This document shows positions 9,313 through 18,422 of a stretch of 64,000 nt of DNA, one piece after another. The position numbers and the translations under genes were made by a program. Origin of the DNA: Rothia sp. (in: high G+C Gram-positive bacteria) (GTDB taxonomy: Bacteria; Actinomycetota; Actinomycetes; Actinomycetales; Micrococcaceae); assembly GCA_030524105.1 (NCBI GenBank), contig JAUNHE010000007.1, positions 1 to 64,000 on the forward strand, written 5' to 3'. The notes beneath the pieces were generated by a model. It searched no databases and was not told the origin of the DNA. It saw only the letters and a list, made by a program, of their open reading frames with translations. Numbering within the stretch: position 1 is the stretch's first letter; every line of letters starts with the position of its first letter.

Positions 9313-10754
9313 CTGTTCAACACCGCCTCAAAAATTTGCTGTGCCGCCGGAGCAGCCAGTGCTGCCCCTTCAGTGGCACCTACATCTTCGTATACAACTG
9401 CTAAGGCAATCTGCGGGTCATCGGCAGGAGCAAATCCGGTAAACCAGGCATTATTGAGGCCGGTTGTTCCGATTTCTGCGGTACCGGTCTTGCCGGCTAC
9501 CTTGTAGCCAGGGACGGCTGCACCGGAGGCGATACCGTTTTCCACACCGTTAACCATCCAATCATTAACCTGTTGGGCAATGTCTTCTGACGTTGACCTT
9601 CTTAGCTCCTCAGCGGAAAATTCGTAGAGTGAATTTAAGTTATGGGATTTGACAGAGCGAATCAGGTTGGGCTTCATTTGCACACCTTTATTGGCGATAG
9701 CGGCGGAGGTCATAGCCACCTGCAGGGGAGTTGTTCGCACGTCGTACTGGCCGACAGCAGCTTGAGCCAGCTGGCTAGCCTGCATATCGGCGGGAAAAAC
9801 AGACTCGGAAACTGCCAGCGGAATAGTTAGGTTAGCGTCACCGTAGCCAAAGTTTTTAGCAGTATCGGCCAGGGTGTTGTAACCGAGGTCAACAGCGATC
9901 TGGGCAAAGGGAGTGTTGCACGATTGTGCCAGTGCCCACTCAATACTGGCCTCAGTTCGGGAAGAACACTGACCATTAACATAGTTAGGCAAGCTGGCAT
10001 CTGTACCCGGCAGCGGATAAGACTGCGGGTTAGGAATAACTGAGTCCTTGTTGTATTTACCGGATTCCAGGGCCGCTACAGCATCAATAATTTTGAAGGT
10101 AGATCCGGGTGAGTAGGTGTTACCGGCAATAGCCCTGTTATAGAGGGGGTGCTCAGTATCGGCGTTCAGTTCCTGATATTTGGCAAGCACCGCTTCATCA
10201 TTATGGGCAGATAAATCGTTGGGATCGTAGGAGGGAGTACTGACCATGGCCAGCACTTCGCCGGTGCGCGGATTCAGCGCCACAATAGAGCCCTTGTGGC
10301 CGGAAAGAAGGTTATAGGCTAATTCCTGTAGCTGAGAATTAATGGTTAACTCAACCGTGGCTCCCTGAGCAGAACCACCGTTAAACATCTGGGCCAGGCG
10401 ATCATAAAACTGCCGATCGGAAGTGCCCGAGAGTTCCTCATTCATGGCTGATTCAATACCGGTGGTGCCATAGATAGAAGAGAAGTAGCCGGTCAGCGCG
10501 GCGTACTGTTGGGGGCTGGAATAAATCCGCTGGTAGTCGTAGCCGTCATTAGAGGGCACCGAGGAGGCTATCTCTTTACCATCGACTACGATAGCCCCGC
10601 GCTGCGACCCATAAATCTCATACATACCCCGAGAATTCCAGACGTTCTGCTCAAGATTCTTAGCCTCAAAAAATTGAATATAGGTTAAAGACGCAAGAAG
10701 GAGCACAAAGACGCAGGCAGAAGCAATCCAGGTTTTTCGAATAGCCTTATTCAC
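9309..10754 (-). CDS. pbpA: penicillin-binding protein PbpA (transpeptidase)
   Basis: 481-aa monofunctional class B PBP. N-terminal membrane helix (about 9-28), then the transpeptidase with SxxK Ser218/Lys221 (SPGSTFK), SxN Ser278 (SCN) and KTG Lys422 (AGKTGTAEI). It cross-links peptidoglycan outside the membrane together with the RodA partner encoded just upstream. GTG start at 10754, with GGAGG five bases before it inside the end of rodA (8-base overlap). The order rodA-pbpA-pknA-pknB is conserved in actinobacteria. Confidence 0.94.
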   Translation of the reverse strand: MNKAIRKTWIASACVFVLLLASLTYIQFFEAKNLEQNVWNSRGMYEIYGSQRGAIVVDGKEIASSVPSNDGYDYQRIYSSPQQYAALTGYFSSIYGTTGIESAMNEELSGTSDRQFYDRLAQMFNGGSAQGATVELTINSQLQELAYNLLSGHKGSIVALNPRTGEVLAMVSTPSYDPNDLSAHNDEAVLAKYQELNADTEHPLYNRAIAGNTYSPGSTFKIIDAVAALESGKYNKDSVIPNPQSYPLPGTDASLPNYVNGQCSSRTEASIEWALAQSCNTPFAQIAVDLGYNTLADTAKNFGYGDANLTIPLAVSESVFPADMQASQLAQAAVGQYDVRTTPLQVAMTSAAIANKGVQMKPNLIRSVKSHNLNSLYEFSAEELRRSTSEDIAQQVNDWMVNGVENGIASGAAVPGYKVAGKTGTAEIGTTGLNNAWFTGFAPADDPQIALAVVYEDVGATEGAALAAPAAQQIFEAVLNR

Positions 10755-12189
10755 CTCTACCTCCTGACGCGTTACTATTACTAATTCTAGAGATCACACT
10801 GGTTGCACCTTCAGATTCGCTGCCCTCATAATCAATACTGTGTGGTGCATCATCGTAAGCTTCTACTACATGAGGAGCCCTGGCTGTATGGGAGATAGCT
10901 AGTAAAATAGCAGCAATTACCCAGTTGGCTAGCAAGGATGAGCCGCCAGCAGACATAAAAGGGGTGGTTAGGCCCGTTAGAGGAATCAGGCGGGTCACTC
11001 CACCGATCACAACAAAGAGCTGTAATACCATCACCGCAGATAAACCGCCAGCAAGCAGCTTACCAAAACTATCCCGGGTGCCTAGCGCAGCCCGGAAACC
11101 CCGAGTTACCAACACCAAAAACAGCATGAGGATAGCCCCCAGGCCAAGCAGGCCCAGCTCTTCACCCAAAGAAGAAATAATCATATCTGAGTTGGAGTAG
11201 GCCACCAGGTCTGGACGGCCATTGCCCCAGCCTTTACCAAAGAGGCCTCCGGCAGCTAAACCAAACAAACCCTGAATAATCTGCCCCGACCCACCGTAGG
11301 TCTGGTTATAGACCTCAGGATCAAAAGCGTGAATCCAGGCAAAAATACGGTAGTTGACGTGGCTAATAAAGTTATAGGCCAAAATACCGCCGACACCAAT
11401 AAAGCTTAAGCCTAGTATCACCCAGGTTTTACTGGCTGTTGCCAAGTAGAGCATAGCCATGAATAGACCGAAGAAAAGAATAGCTGAACCCAGATCACGT
11501 TGAAAAACCAGCACCCCAATACTCAGAAGCCAGGCCACAAACATGGGTGCCAGATCGCGAAAACGCGGCAGGCGAACCGGGCCAATTTTCTTACCGGCTA
11601 GCATGATCAAATCCCGGTGGGTTGACAAGTAGCCGGCAAAAAAAACTGCCAGCGTAATTTTGCCAATTTCACCGGGCTGAAAGGTGCGTCCGGCAATAGA
11701 AATCCAGATACGGGCGCCGTTGAGCTCCAAACCAATGAAGGGCAGCAGCGGGAGCAAGAGCAAAACTAAAGAGATTGCTAAAGAAATATAGGTGACCCGA
11801 CGCAGTACCCTGTGATCCTTGAGAAAAAAGACGGTTAAAGCTGCGGCAGCCATAGCCACACCGGTCCACACAATCTGCGTGGCACCGGCATTGGCAGTGG
11901 TAGTAAGGTCAATCCGGTAAATCATGGCCAAACCTAAGCTATTGAGGGCTACCACAATCGGCAGGATAAGAGGGTCGGCATAGGGGGCACGCAAATGCAG
12001 GATAAGGTGAATAGCCAGGCTACCAAAGGCAAGGACACCGCAGGCCAGCATCCAGGTGCTATCTGCGCTGTTGAAGGCATCCGCATCAATGAGCCACATG
12101 CTCAAGGGGCAGATGGCAACAGCGATGAGGGTAAGTATTAGCTCAGTAATACGCCGGGATTTAGGCGAGGTCTCAGCAATTTTACCCAT
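10747..12189 (-). CDS. rodA: RodA/FtsW-family peptidoglycan glycosyltransferase
   Basis: 480-aa SEDS-family protein with about ten or more membrane helices. Family sequences such as FQPGEIGKITLAVFFAGYL, FQRDLGSAILFFGLF and the C-terminal TTPFMSAGGSSLLANW are present. It polymerises lipid II into glycan strands and works with PbpA. ATG 12189 is chosen because GGAAGG precedes it by eight bases; an in-frame GTG at 12198 lacks a site at proper distance. The start overlaps the end of pstP. Confidence 0.93.
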   Translation of the reverse strand: MGKIAETSPKSRRITELILTLIAVAICPLSMWLIDADAFNSADSTWMLACGVLAFGSLAIHLILHLRAPYADPLILPIVVALNSLGLAMIYRIDLTTTANAGATQIVWTGVAMAAAALTVFFLKDHRVLRRVTYISLAISLVLLLLPLLPFIGLELNGARIWISIAGRTFQPGEIGKITLAVFFAGYLSTHRDLIMLAGKKIGPVRLPRFRDLAPMFVAWLLSIGVLVFQRDLGSAILFFGLFMAMLYLATASKTWVILGLSFIGVGGILAYNFISHVNYRIFAWIHAFDPEVYNQTYGGSGQIIQGLFGLAAGGLFGKGWGNGRPDLVAYSNSDMIISSLGEELGLLGLGAILMLFLVLVTRGFRAALGTRDSFGKLLAGGLSAVMVLQLFVVIGGVTRLIPLTGLTTPFMSAGGSSLLANWVIAAILLAISHTARAPHVVEAYDDAPHSIDYEGSESEGATSVISRISNSNASGGRGE

Positions 12190-13885
12190 GAGAAGCACCT
12201 TCCGACGGCTGCTGACTTTCTGAACTAGGCTCTGGCTCCACTGTCGTCACGGTTCCTGGGCTAGGAATAAAAGGTGAGGGCTGATGGGAGGTGGCGTCTT
12301 CGGAAGCTGCCGGTTGGGTAAGGGCAGCCTGGGCCTGAAGGTCCGTAAGAATACGCTGGGCGTCGCTGAGATCATCGGCAGGAATAGTACTGCGAATCAG
12401 GGACCGTGAATACTCTGGAAGTGACTCCACTTCTATATCTGTTTCCTCAACCATCTCGTAGAGTTTTAGCGGGCCAATTGATTCCGGTATACCGCTGTAG
12501 ACGGCAACCTTATTATTGCTACTACCAACATAGTAGCGATCTCCCACCCAGGAAAAGAAGGTACCTACGGCTGCAATAATAACGGCCAAGGTCACCACCA
12601 GCGTAAAAATTCTTAAGGGCCAGCGATTTTTACCGGCGCCTTCCTCCTCATCCAGTAAAGCCTGGATTTCTTCAGGAAGTTCTGCGGTATCTTCTTGCCG
12701 GGGGCTCGGGGCGGCAGGAATAACCATGGTGGCCCGCCGTTCCAGGGTGCGATCTGTCACTGCCGGAATCATGCCTGTGCTGGTGGCGGTAGCGGCAGCC
12801 CCTACGAGCTGATGCGGCCGTTCGTTGAGTTCGTGGCGCAGTACCGACGCGGAAGATTCTTCAGCTTGCTCCGGGGGCTCATCCATGCCCGAAGATTCGG
12901 TCATCATGTTAAAGACACCATCGGAGAAGGACTCGCCACGCCATTTGCCGTGCCTGAGGGCGTTACGTAATTTAGCTTCTTGGGGGAGACGGCGTGGCCA
13001 AGGAGCACGCTGGCCGGAGGGATCTGCACCGATGTCTTCCAGCGGCTGAGTTTGCTTATCGTCAGTGAGGTCTGGGGCAGAGCCTAGAGGCTGGCCATCT
13101 TCACCATATTGCCGAACTGGAATAATAGGCTGTTCTGCTGTAATAGAGGATGCTAAGGAGTTGTCATCGATGACGGCTAGGGTAAGCACGGTAACGTTGT
13201 CCGGTGCACCGCGCTCTAAGGTCAGATCAACGAGGGAGTCGGTGATCTGCTGTAGGTCAGTGGTGGAGCGCATAATGGCTTCAATCTCACCGACGGTAAC
13301 AACGGAGTCTAGCCCGTCTGAGCTGAGTACCCAGCGCTCGCCTATGTGAGCGTCTAGGATTTTAGTTTCTAGTTCCGGGGAGGCGTCTACATCACCCAGT
13401 ACTCGCATAATGACGTTGCGGTGCGGGTGGTGCTCAGCTTCTTCTGCGCTGATACGGCCTTCTTCAATGAGCCGCTGGACAAAGGTGTGGTCTGTGGTGA
13501 TTTGTTCAAAGGTGTCTCCTCGTAACCGGTAGGCCCGGGAGTCACCTATGTGGGCTAGGGCTATCTGATCGTTATCGATGAGGAGGGCCGTGCAGGTGGT
13601 ACCCATTCCCGCTAGCCGAGGGTTGAGATCCACCAGCTCGTTCATAATCATGTTGGCGGTGGTAATCTCGTCAGCCAGGTAGACCCCCGCGGAGCCATTA
13701 AAACCGGGGTGGTCCAGGGGTGTGAGGTCTAGCACGGTGGTTGCTGATGCTACGTCTCCACCAACGTGGCCACCCATGCCGTCTGCTACAACGGCAAGAT
13801 AGTGGCCAGCGTATCCTGAGTCATCATTTTTAGATCGCACGCAGCCCAGATCTGAGCGCGCGGCAAACCGGAAAGCAATACCCAT
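12182..13885 (-). CDS. pstP: PP2C-type Ser/Thr phosphatase PstP
   Basis: 567-aa membrane phosphatase. The N-terminal PP2C domain (about residues 5-235) has the metal motif VVADGMGGHVGG and the downstream SSDGL and DNVTV motifs. A long acidic, probably disordered linker, one membrane helix (about 428-448) and a small extracellular region follow. It removes phosphate from PknA, PknB and their targets, balancing the two kinases of the same operon. It is followed directly by rodA, and fhaB precedes it by three bases. Confidence 0.92.
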   Translation of the reverse strand: MGIAFRFAARSDLGCVRSKNDDSGYAGHYLAVVADGMGGHVGGDVASATTVLDLTPLDHPGFNGSAGVYLADEITTANMIMNELVDLNPRLAGMGTTCTALLIDNDQIALAHIGDSRAYRLRGDTFEQITTDHTFVQRLIEEGRISAEEAEHHPHRNVIMRVLGDVDASPELETKILDAHIGERWVLSSDGLDSVVTVGEIEAIMRSTTDLQQITDSLVDLTLERGAPDNVTVLTLAVIDDNSLASSITAEQPIIPVRQYGEDGQPLGSAPDLTDDKQTQPLEDIGADPSGQRAPWPRRLPQEAKLRNALRHGKWRGESFSDGVFNMMTESSGMDEPPEQAEESSASVLRHELNERPHQLVGAAATATSTGMIPAVTDRTLERRATMVIPAAPSPRQEDTAELPEEIQALLDEEEGAGKNRWPLRIFTLVVTLAVIIAAVGTFFSWVGDRYYVGSSNNKVAVYSGIPESIGPLKLYEMVEETDIEVESLPEYSRSLIRSTIPADDLSDAQRILTDLQAQAALTQPAASEDATSHQPSPFIPSPGTVTTVEPEPSSESQQPSEGASHG

Positions 13886-13888
13886 AGG

Positions 13889-14377
13889 CTAGGCCCTAAG
13901 TTGCATGACGGTGCGGCCTACTCGAAAATCGGTACCTGGCTCGATGGGGGTAGCTCTGGTTAGGCGGTTGTCTCCAACAAAGGTGCCGTTGGTGGAGCCA
14001 AGATCTTCTAAAAACCAGCGTGAGCCTTGGGGAAAGAGGCGGGCGTGGTGCCCGGAGGCGTAGTCATCTTGGAGGGAGACTTCAATATCGGTTGATCGTC
14101 CCATGGTGATGGGGTGGTCGCTCAGGCGCATGACGGATCCGGCCTGGACCCCGTCTACAATAACTAGCTGCGTTGGCCTGGCCGGTGGTGGCGGTGTTCC
14201 CGGGATGTACTTGGGGGAGCCGTCGCCTTGGGGGGAGGCAGCCAGGGCCCGGGCTGTGCGCAGATTTCTTCCTACGCCGAGATCTCGCCGGCTTGCGGCC
14301 AAGATCATAAAGACAAAGAGCCAGAGCAGAGCCAGGAAGGCAAAACGCAGAATAGTTACCGTTATTTCTGATGCCAC
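13889..14377 (-). CDS. fhaB: FHA-domain membrane protein FhaB/FipA
   Basis: 162 aa. One N-terminal membrane helix (about 8-27), a short linker and a C-terminal FHA domain (about 75-160) with the phosphothreonine-binding elements GRS, SGHHARL and LGSTNGTFV intact. In mycobacteria FhaB (FipA) binds phosphorylated partners of PknA/PknB and links division factors. GTG start directly abuts the fhaA stop (TAA then GTG), so the two are co-translated. Confidence 0.9.
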   Translation of the reverse strand: MASEITVTILRFAFLALLWLFVFMILAASRRDLGVGRNLRTARALAASPQGDGSPKYIPGTPPPPARPTQLVIVDGVQAGSVMRLSDHPITMGRSTDIEVSLQDDYASGHHARLFPQGSRWFLEDLGSTNGTFVGDNRLTRATPIEPGTDFRVGRTVMQLRA

Positions 14378-15274
14378 TTAGTGTTCACTCCTGGAAACCA
14401 TGAGGCGGAATACGATACGGGCACGGCCCATGGTAATGACGGAGCCGCTGTTGATAGCTCGGCGTCCCAATAATTTTTGACCGTTGAGGTAGCTGCCGTT
14501 GGTGGAGCCGAGGTCTACGGCCAGGTAGACACCGTCTTGTTCCATGATTTCTAGGTGGCGTCGGGAGACGCCGGTGTCTTCGACCGTGATATCTGCATTA
14601 GTGCCGCGACCCAGGACGACAGGTAGGGAGCGGATAGAGTAGCTTTGGCCGTTTATTTCTAGGATAACTTGAGGTTTAGGCCGGGGACGCTGCTGAATCT
14701 GGGGGCTAACCTGGGTGGGGGCGGCGGCATAGTTGTGTTGGGGGCGGGCCTGCTGGGCGGGTGGTTGCGGTGCAGGTCGTCCCACCCTATTGGGCATGCC
14801 GGCAGGATTGTTTGGGTGGGGGCTGTTGAGGGGGGCTTGTGTTCTGGCTGCCGGTGGGCGGGGCCGGCTCTGGTTCCTGTTTGCTGCTTGCTGGCCGGCC
14901 TGACCTACCTGTTCCTGGTTGGAGTCAACCTGGAAGTCTCCGGGCATGACGCTTTCTTCTACGGTGAAGGTAACCCGCACGGAGCCGCGCAGGGAATATC
15001 CTTGGGCGCGGGCGTGACGGATTGCCACGTCGCAGAGTTCTTCTGCCAGGGGTGCGCCCCAATCTTGGACGCGATGAAAGTCTTCGGGTGCAAAGTTGAT
15101 AGTAAAGATGTTGGGGGCAATGGTGCGGCCGGAAGAGATGGAGTATGCCTTGTTATCCATATCTGTACGAATACGGTTAGCTAGGTCAACTGGTTCAAAT
15201 TCGCTGCCGCCCTTGCTAAAGGTGCCGCGCACGGCTTTTTCTAGGCCCTGTTCAATTTTATTGATGAACCCCAT
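14378..15274 (-). CDS. fhaA: FhaA, DUF3662 plus FHA domain
   Basis: 298 aa. The N-terminal DUF3662 domain (about 1-115, MGFINKIEQGLEKAV onward) is followed by a Pro/Gln-rich linker and a C-terminal FHA domain (about 205-290) with GRG, SRRHLEI and LGSTNGSYLNG. FhaA binds phosphorylated MviN/MurJ in mycobacteria and so connects kinase signalling to lipid II flipping. A strong AGGAGG site precedes the ATG. It is the first gene of the seven-gene minus-strand operon ending at pknB. Confidence 0.93.
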   Translation of the reverse strand: MGFINKIEQGLEKAVRGTFSKGGSEFEPVDLANRIRTDMDNKAYSISSGRTIAPNIFTINFAPEDFHRVQDWGAPLAEELCDVAIRHARAQGYSLRGSVRVTFTVEESVMPGDFQVDSNQEQVGQAGQQAANRNQSRPRPPAARTQAPLNSPHPNNPAGMPNRVGRPAPQPPAQQARPQHNYAAAPTQVSPQIQQRPRPKPQVILEINGQSYSIRSLPVVLGRGTNADITVEDTGVSRRHLEIMEQDGVYLAVDLGSTNGSYLNGQKLLGRRAINSGSVITMGRARIVFRLMVSRSEH

Positions 15275-15679
15275 GATGGCCTCCTCTAGACTTCTGGGTG
15301 AGCTCTACTATGGCTAGGTTGAATAGCATAGCCGATACATGCTTATTCTGGTTGAGTGCTCCTTGAAACCCCCTATGATAAGGAAGAACCTTAAGCCAGG
15401 CAGCCAAGAGGCACACACTACACTCACAGTCTAGTGGATAACGGCCAGGATGCATGAAAAAAATTCTTTTCAGCGGCATTAAATATGGTGTGAAGTGACT
15501 GCACGGCTGTGCGGGTAGCTGGCAGGGTGCTGCTTTTTAGGCAGGTTTTTCCGGCCTTCGAGCTTCCAGACCCTTTAAAATAGTGTGATGAACTGCATGT
15601 AAATCTCAATTGGACGGGCTGCCGGGTGAGTGTGTATAGTTATTGCTCTGTAAGCCAACTGAAGGTTTGGCTGCAATGA
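15275..15679. promoter_or_regulatory. divergent intergenic region, fhaA operon and tRNA-Leu promoters
   Basis: No gene is visible here. Toward the right, TTGGAC (15610-15615) and TATAGT (15635-15640), 19 bases apart with a TGTG extension, form a likely promoter for tRNA-Leu. Toward the left the fhaA operon must start here, but I cannot pick one convincing -35/-10 pair. A single one-mismatch DnaA-box-like sequence, AGTGGATAA, lies near 15432. Confidence 0.4.
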
Positions 15680-15763
15680 GCGCAAGTGGCGGAATTGGCA
15701 GACGCGCTGGCTTCAGGTGCCAGTGATCGCAAGATCGTGGGGGTTCAAGTCCCCCCTTGCGCA
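15680..15763 (+). tRNA. tRNA-Leu (anticodon CAG)
   Basis: 84-nt class II tRNA. The acceptor stem GCGCAAG pairs with CTTGCGC (15756-15762) and the discriminator is A. The anticodon stem CTGGC/GCCAG encloses TTCAGGT, with anticodon CAG at 15714-15716, reading CUG. The long variable arm GATC-GCAA-GATC marks it as Leu, and the T-arm has GGTTCAAGTCC. No CCA is encoded. A tRNA-Leu at this place next to fhaA is also found in mycobacteria. Variable genes begin directly behind it. Confidence 0.97.
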
Positions 15764-15802
15764 CACAGGGCTTCAGAGCGAAAGTAGGCTAAAACTGAAG
15801 CG

Positions 15803-15838
15803 AAAGTCCTCAGGAATGTTTTCCTGAGGACTTTTTTA
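15803..15838 (+). terminator. rho-independent terminator after tRNA-Leu
   Basis: AGTCCTCAGGAA (15805-15816), loop TGTT, TTCCTGAGGACT (15821-15832), then a run of six T. A perfect 12-bp stem and a U tract make this a clear end of the tRNA transcript. Confidence 0.9.
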
Positions 15839-15878
15839 TGCCTGGTGAAGGTTTTTCGACCGGGGAGACCTTAAAAAA

Positions 15879-16683
15879 GTGCTTAGTAACGAAGAAATTT
15901 TGCTGTCTGGGCCATCGCTGGCTATTTTGGTGAGCTGCCGGTATATCACTTTTAGCCTACCTATTTACCGGAAATAGGAATTCTGCTGTCCCTCGTCCCT
16001 CGATGTCCTGGAAGACTGCGCTTTCGCTTAATGTCTTCACTGCGGGCGCATTCTGCCTATTTTATATCTCAGCAACCATGGTTCCCCCGGCAGCTGCAAG
16101 TGTGATTGAAACAGGGGTTGGCCCGCTGATTGTCGCCCTTATTCTGGTAAAAATGGCAAAGAATACTACTACTTTAAAGGCCTTATTTACACCTGTTCTA
16201 GTAATTCTCCTAGCCTTTATTTTCGTGGTGATTCAAGACATCCAATACGAGACCGTAACGGTTGTGGGTATTCTGTTGGCTGTTTTGGCGGGATCATCGG
16301 CGGTAGGAGTTCTCTATTCGTCTCGAGCTGCTGTGCGAGAAGGAGAAAATGTTCTACAGATAGCTGCTACACGTTTTCATCTTGCATGGGTGGTCAGCGG
16401 TATCATCATATTTTTCACTGCTCAGGATGCACTATTAGGTAGTGATTTCTTCCAAAATATTGGGTTATCTATCTTGTGTGTAACTTTGCCTATCTTGCTC
16501 CTTCAGTGGGGTATTACTATTGCTTCCCCCCTAGCTTCCTCTTTAGTTATAGCGTGGTTACCTGCCATTGTTTTAGGCACTGATGTACTTCTAGGAGCCA
16601 CGGTCACTTTTAGCCAGGTCGTAGTCCTTTTCTCGATTGTATGTGTCTCGATAGCGCCTGTTTTATTCTCAAAGAAAGTTTAG
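15879..16683 (+). pseudogene. broken DMT/EamA-family transporter
   Basis: The region 16003-16683 reads as 226 aa with about seven hydrophobic segments, resembling the middle and C-terminal part of a drug/metabolite (EamA) transporter. The normal N-terminus is missing. Upstream coding-like sequence continues in another frame (from 15879, SGPSLAILVSCRYITFSLP, to a TAG at 15975) and in the main frame only from 15934, so a frameshift appears to split the gene, and the first helix is absent altogether. No ribosome site precedes ATG 16003. I infer a decayed gene at the edge of a variable region. A shortened functional protein cannot be excluded. Confidence 0.5.
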
Positions 16684-16731
16684 ATATGAAAATTCTTTGA
16701 TTTCGGGAGAGCTTCACCGAAAGCCCTCAAA

Positions 16732-17419
16732 TGGGGGTGGGGTGGTTTGGATGCTGATCAGCGGGCGGCGTTGGTGCATAATGCTCCTGGCGTAGTGGGT
16801 AATTTGAATGGTGTGCCGTATGGGGTTCGTGATCAGGCTAATCGTGCGTTGATTGAAGATTTATTGGTGGACGATCAGGTTATGCAGAACACGAAGGATA
16901 CTTTAGAGAATGTTCGAAAGTCAGCCAGATTCCAAAAGGGTAGGGAAACCTCTAGGTTTATTGTTTCCCTTGATATCTCGAATGTCTCGGTAGATGATGG
17001 CTCTACCTAAGGAATAGACTTTGCCTGGCGCCACAGAATTCAGTTCGCGAGGTGGTTTCGATGCTTCTGGTAATTATCTTGAAGATGTCGATGAGCACGG
17101 ACTTTTTGAAAAGAATGATAAAGAGGGTGTGGAGGACTATAGTTTTTCGAGGCTTGCTGATGGGAATACGGATGGTTTCTTAAGTTCAGGTACCAGTAGT
17201 TTGTATTACGGTTCGCGTATTTCATTAGGGGATTATTCGGTAGTGGATAAAAAGTTGATTAGTCCTATGCTGCCAGGTAATCCGCGGGTTCCTGGGAGTG
17301 GTTCTTTCCCTTATGTGGATGTTGACGAGAAGGGGAAGCTCTCGGCTGAGGAAGTGCGTAGGTATGCTCAGGAGCAGGGGCTAGAAATGTCTGATCTTGT
17401 ACGTATCGAAGAAGAGTAG
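16732..17419 (+). pseudogene. decayed alpha/beta hydrolase (DUF1023), catalytic core deleted
   Basis: Two pieces match the intact 720-aa protein at 19068. The first (about 16732-17010, GGLDADQRAALVHNAPGVVG) matches its residues about 278-367. The second (17021-17419, FDASGNYLEDVDEHG) matches about 611-720. About 245 residues between them, holding the nucleophile Ser511 and the acid Asp569, are missing, as is the N-terminal T7SS signal and coiled coil. In the second piece the first of two candidate His positions is Asn. The remnant cannot be an active hydrolase. The lipoprotein gene 12 bases downstream is intact. Confidence 0.75.
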
Positions 17420-17430
17420 GTATCCGAAAG

Positions 17431-18003
17431 ATGAAGAAAGTAAGAATGAGCTGGTGGGGCCTTGCTGGTGTCTTTTTAATGGGGTCTATGGTTTTGGGAG
17501 GTTGTTCTATGAATAATGTGGAGGACTCGGGGTTAAAAACTGATCCCTCGTCTACGGCGTATGATCCTTCGTTTGATCTGAATGCTGATTATGAGAGTGC
17601 TGTTTTGGATGTGATTGAAGCGTCTGGGGTACCTGCTGAGTGGTGGAATTACGAAGGGGGAAACATATTTAGCGTCGAAGACTTTAAAAGTTATGTTCCT
17701 ACTGCTGGTTCGTATTGTGGCGACTCTGAGAACGACGAGGAGCTTTACACCAAATCCATCTTGATAGAGACTCAGCGCACCTACTCTTCTGAGGAGTACC
17801 TTCGTAAGAGTGATCAGATGTGGTCTCATTGGGAGTCTCAGGGGTTTAAGCCGTATGTGGTGGGTAGCGATGGGCGTTCCAACAAGATTGCTTATCGCAC
17901 CGCCGGTAATGTATTGATTCAGTTTCATGCTGGTGAAAACGGATTAGCGGTGTTTGCTGATACGGAGTGTTTGCCTAGTCCTAGTGCTTCTGCATCTGCG
18001 TGA
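17431..18003 (+). CDS. small lipoprotein A of the hydrolase-associated family
   Basis: 190-aa secreted lipoprotein: signal peptide with lipobox VLGGC (Cys at about residue 25), a Ser/Asp-rich spacer, and a globular domain of about 130 residues. It shares with the lipoproteins at 18423 and 21245 the pattern IEASG, a mid-protein Cys (YCG), W..WxSxG[FLW] and a last conserved Cys (TEC). The two Cys could form a disulfide. It follows the decayed hydrolase just as the 21245 lipoprotein follows the intact one. Family unknown to me; a role as partner or immunity protein for the hydrolase is inference. Confidence 0.8.
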   Translation: MKKVRMSWWGLAGVFLMGSMVLGGCSMNNVEDSGLKTDPSSTAYDPSFDLNADYESAVLDVIEASGVPAEWWNYEGGNIFSVEDFKSYVPTAGSYCGDSENDEELYTKSILIETQRTYSSEEYLRKSDQMWSHWESQGFKPYVVGSDGRSNKIAYRTAGNVLIQFHAGENGLAVFADTECLPSPSASASA

Positions 18004-18096
18004 TGGAGTCGGCGGGGATTTTACGACCGTATGGAAAACGGCGTAGCAAAATTCCTGGCCAGTATCTTGAAAGATAGTGAGCAATAATCCACACGA

Positions 18097-18134
18097 CATA
18101 AACCCCCGGTTACTTCGGTGACCGGGGGTTTATG
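18097..18134. terminator. strong hairpin terminator with TTCG loop
   Basis: A 17-bp stem (left arm 18097-18113, right arm 18118-18134) with one G-T wobble is closed by C(TTCG)G, an extra-stable tetraloop. It lies 94 bases after lipoprotein A and should end that transcript. The arms carry AAA/TTT at the base, so it could work on both strands. Confidence 0.8.
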
Positions 18135-18422
18135 TGCTTAGAGGCACTTCAGGGGAAGCCTTTTTGCATCTTTAGGTTTTATGTGGGTTTTCTTCTGGTT
18201 GGGGTCGAAACGCCGCTGCTACTTTTGGTGTTTTAGCAGGGGCTGCGGCTGATTTTAGAATGTCCTGTGTCAGGTTAGTAGAAGTCTTTTAGTTGGCTTC
18301 TGTTTGGGTGTTTTTGATGCTTTAAAGCTGCTGGTGGGAATCCTGCTGCCTGGGACAGCATCGTGGAGGTGCTGCTTGTTTTTGAGGCCGTGAGGTAACT
18401 GCTGAGCGAGGGGGTAGATAAG
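18135..18422. other. T/G-rich intergenic stretch, no gene seen
   Basis: Nearly 290 bases of plus-strand T and G-rich sequence with stops in all frames. The composition continues unchanged into the lipoprotein gene at 18423 and differs from the surrounding genes. I see no RNA gene or repeat. It may be decayed coding sequence or simply the promoter region of the hydrolase operon. Confidence 0.4.

Noticed and set aside
14669-15184. 171-codon plus-strand frame opposite fhaA
   Set aside because: Antisense shadow of the Pro/Gln-rich part of fhaA, which has clear domains.
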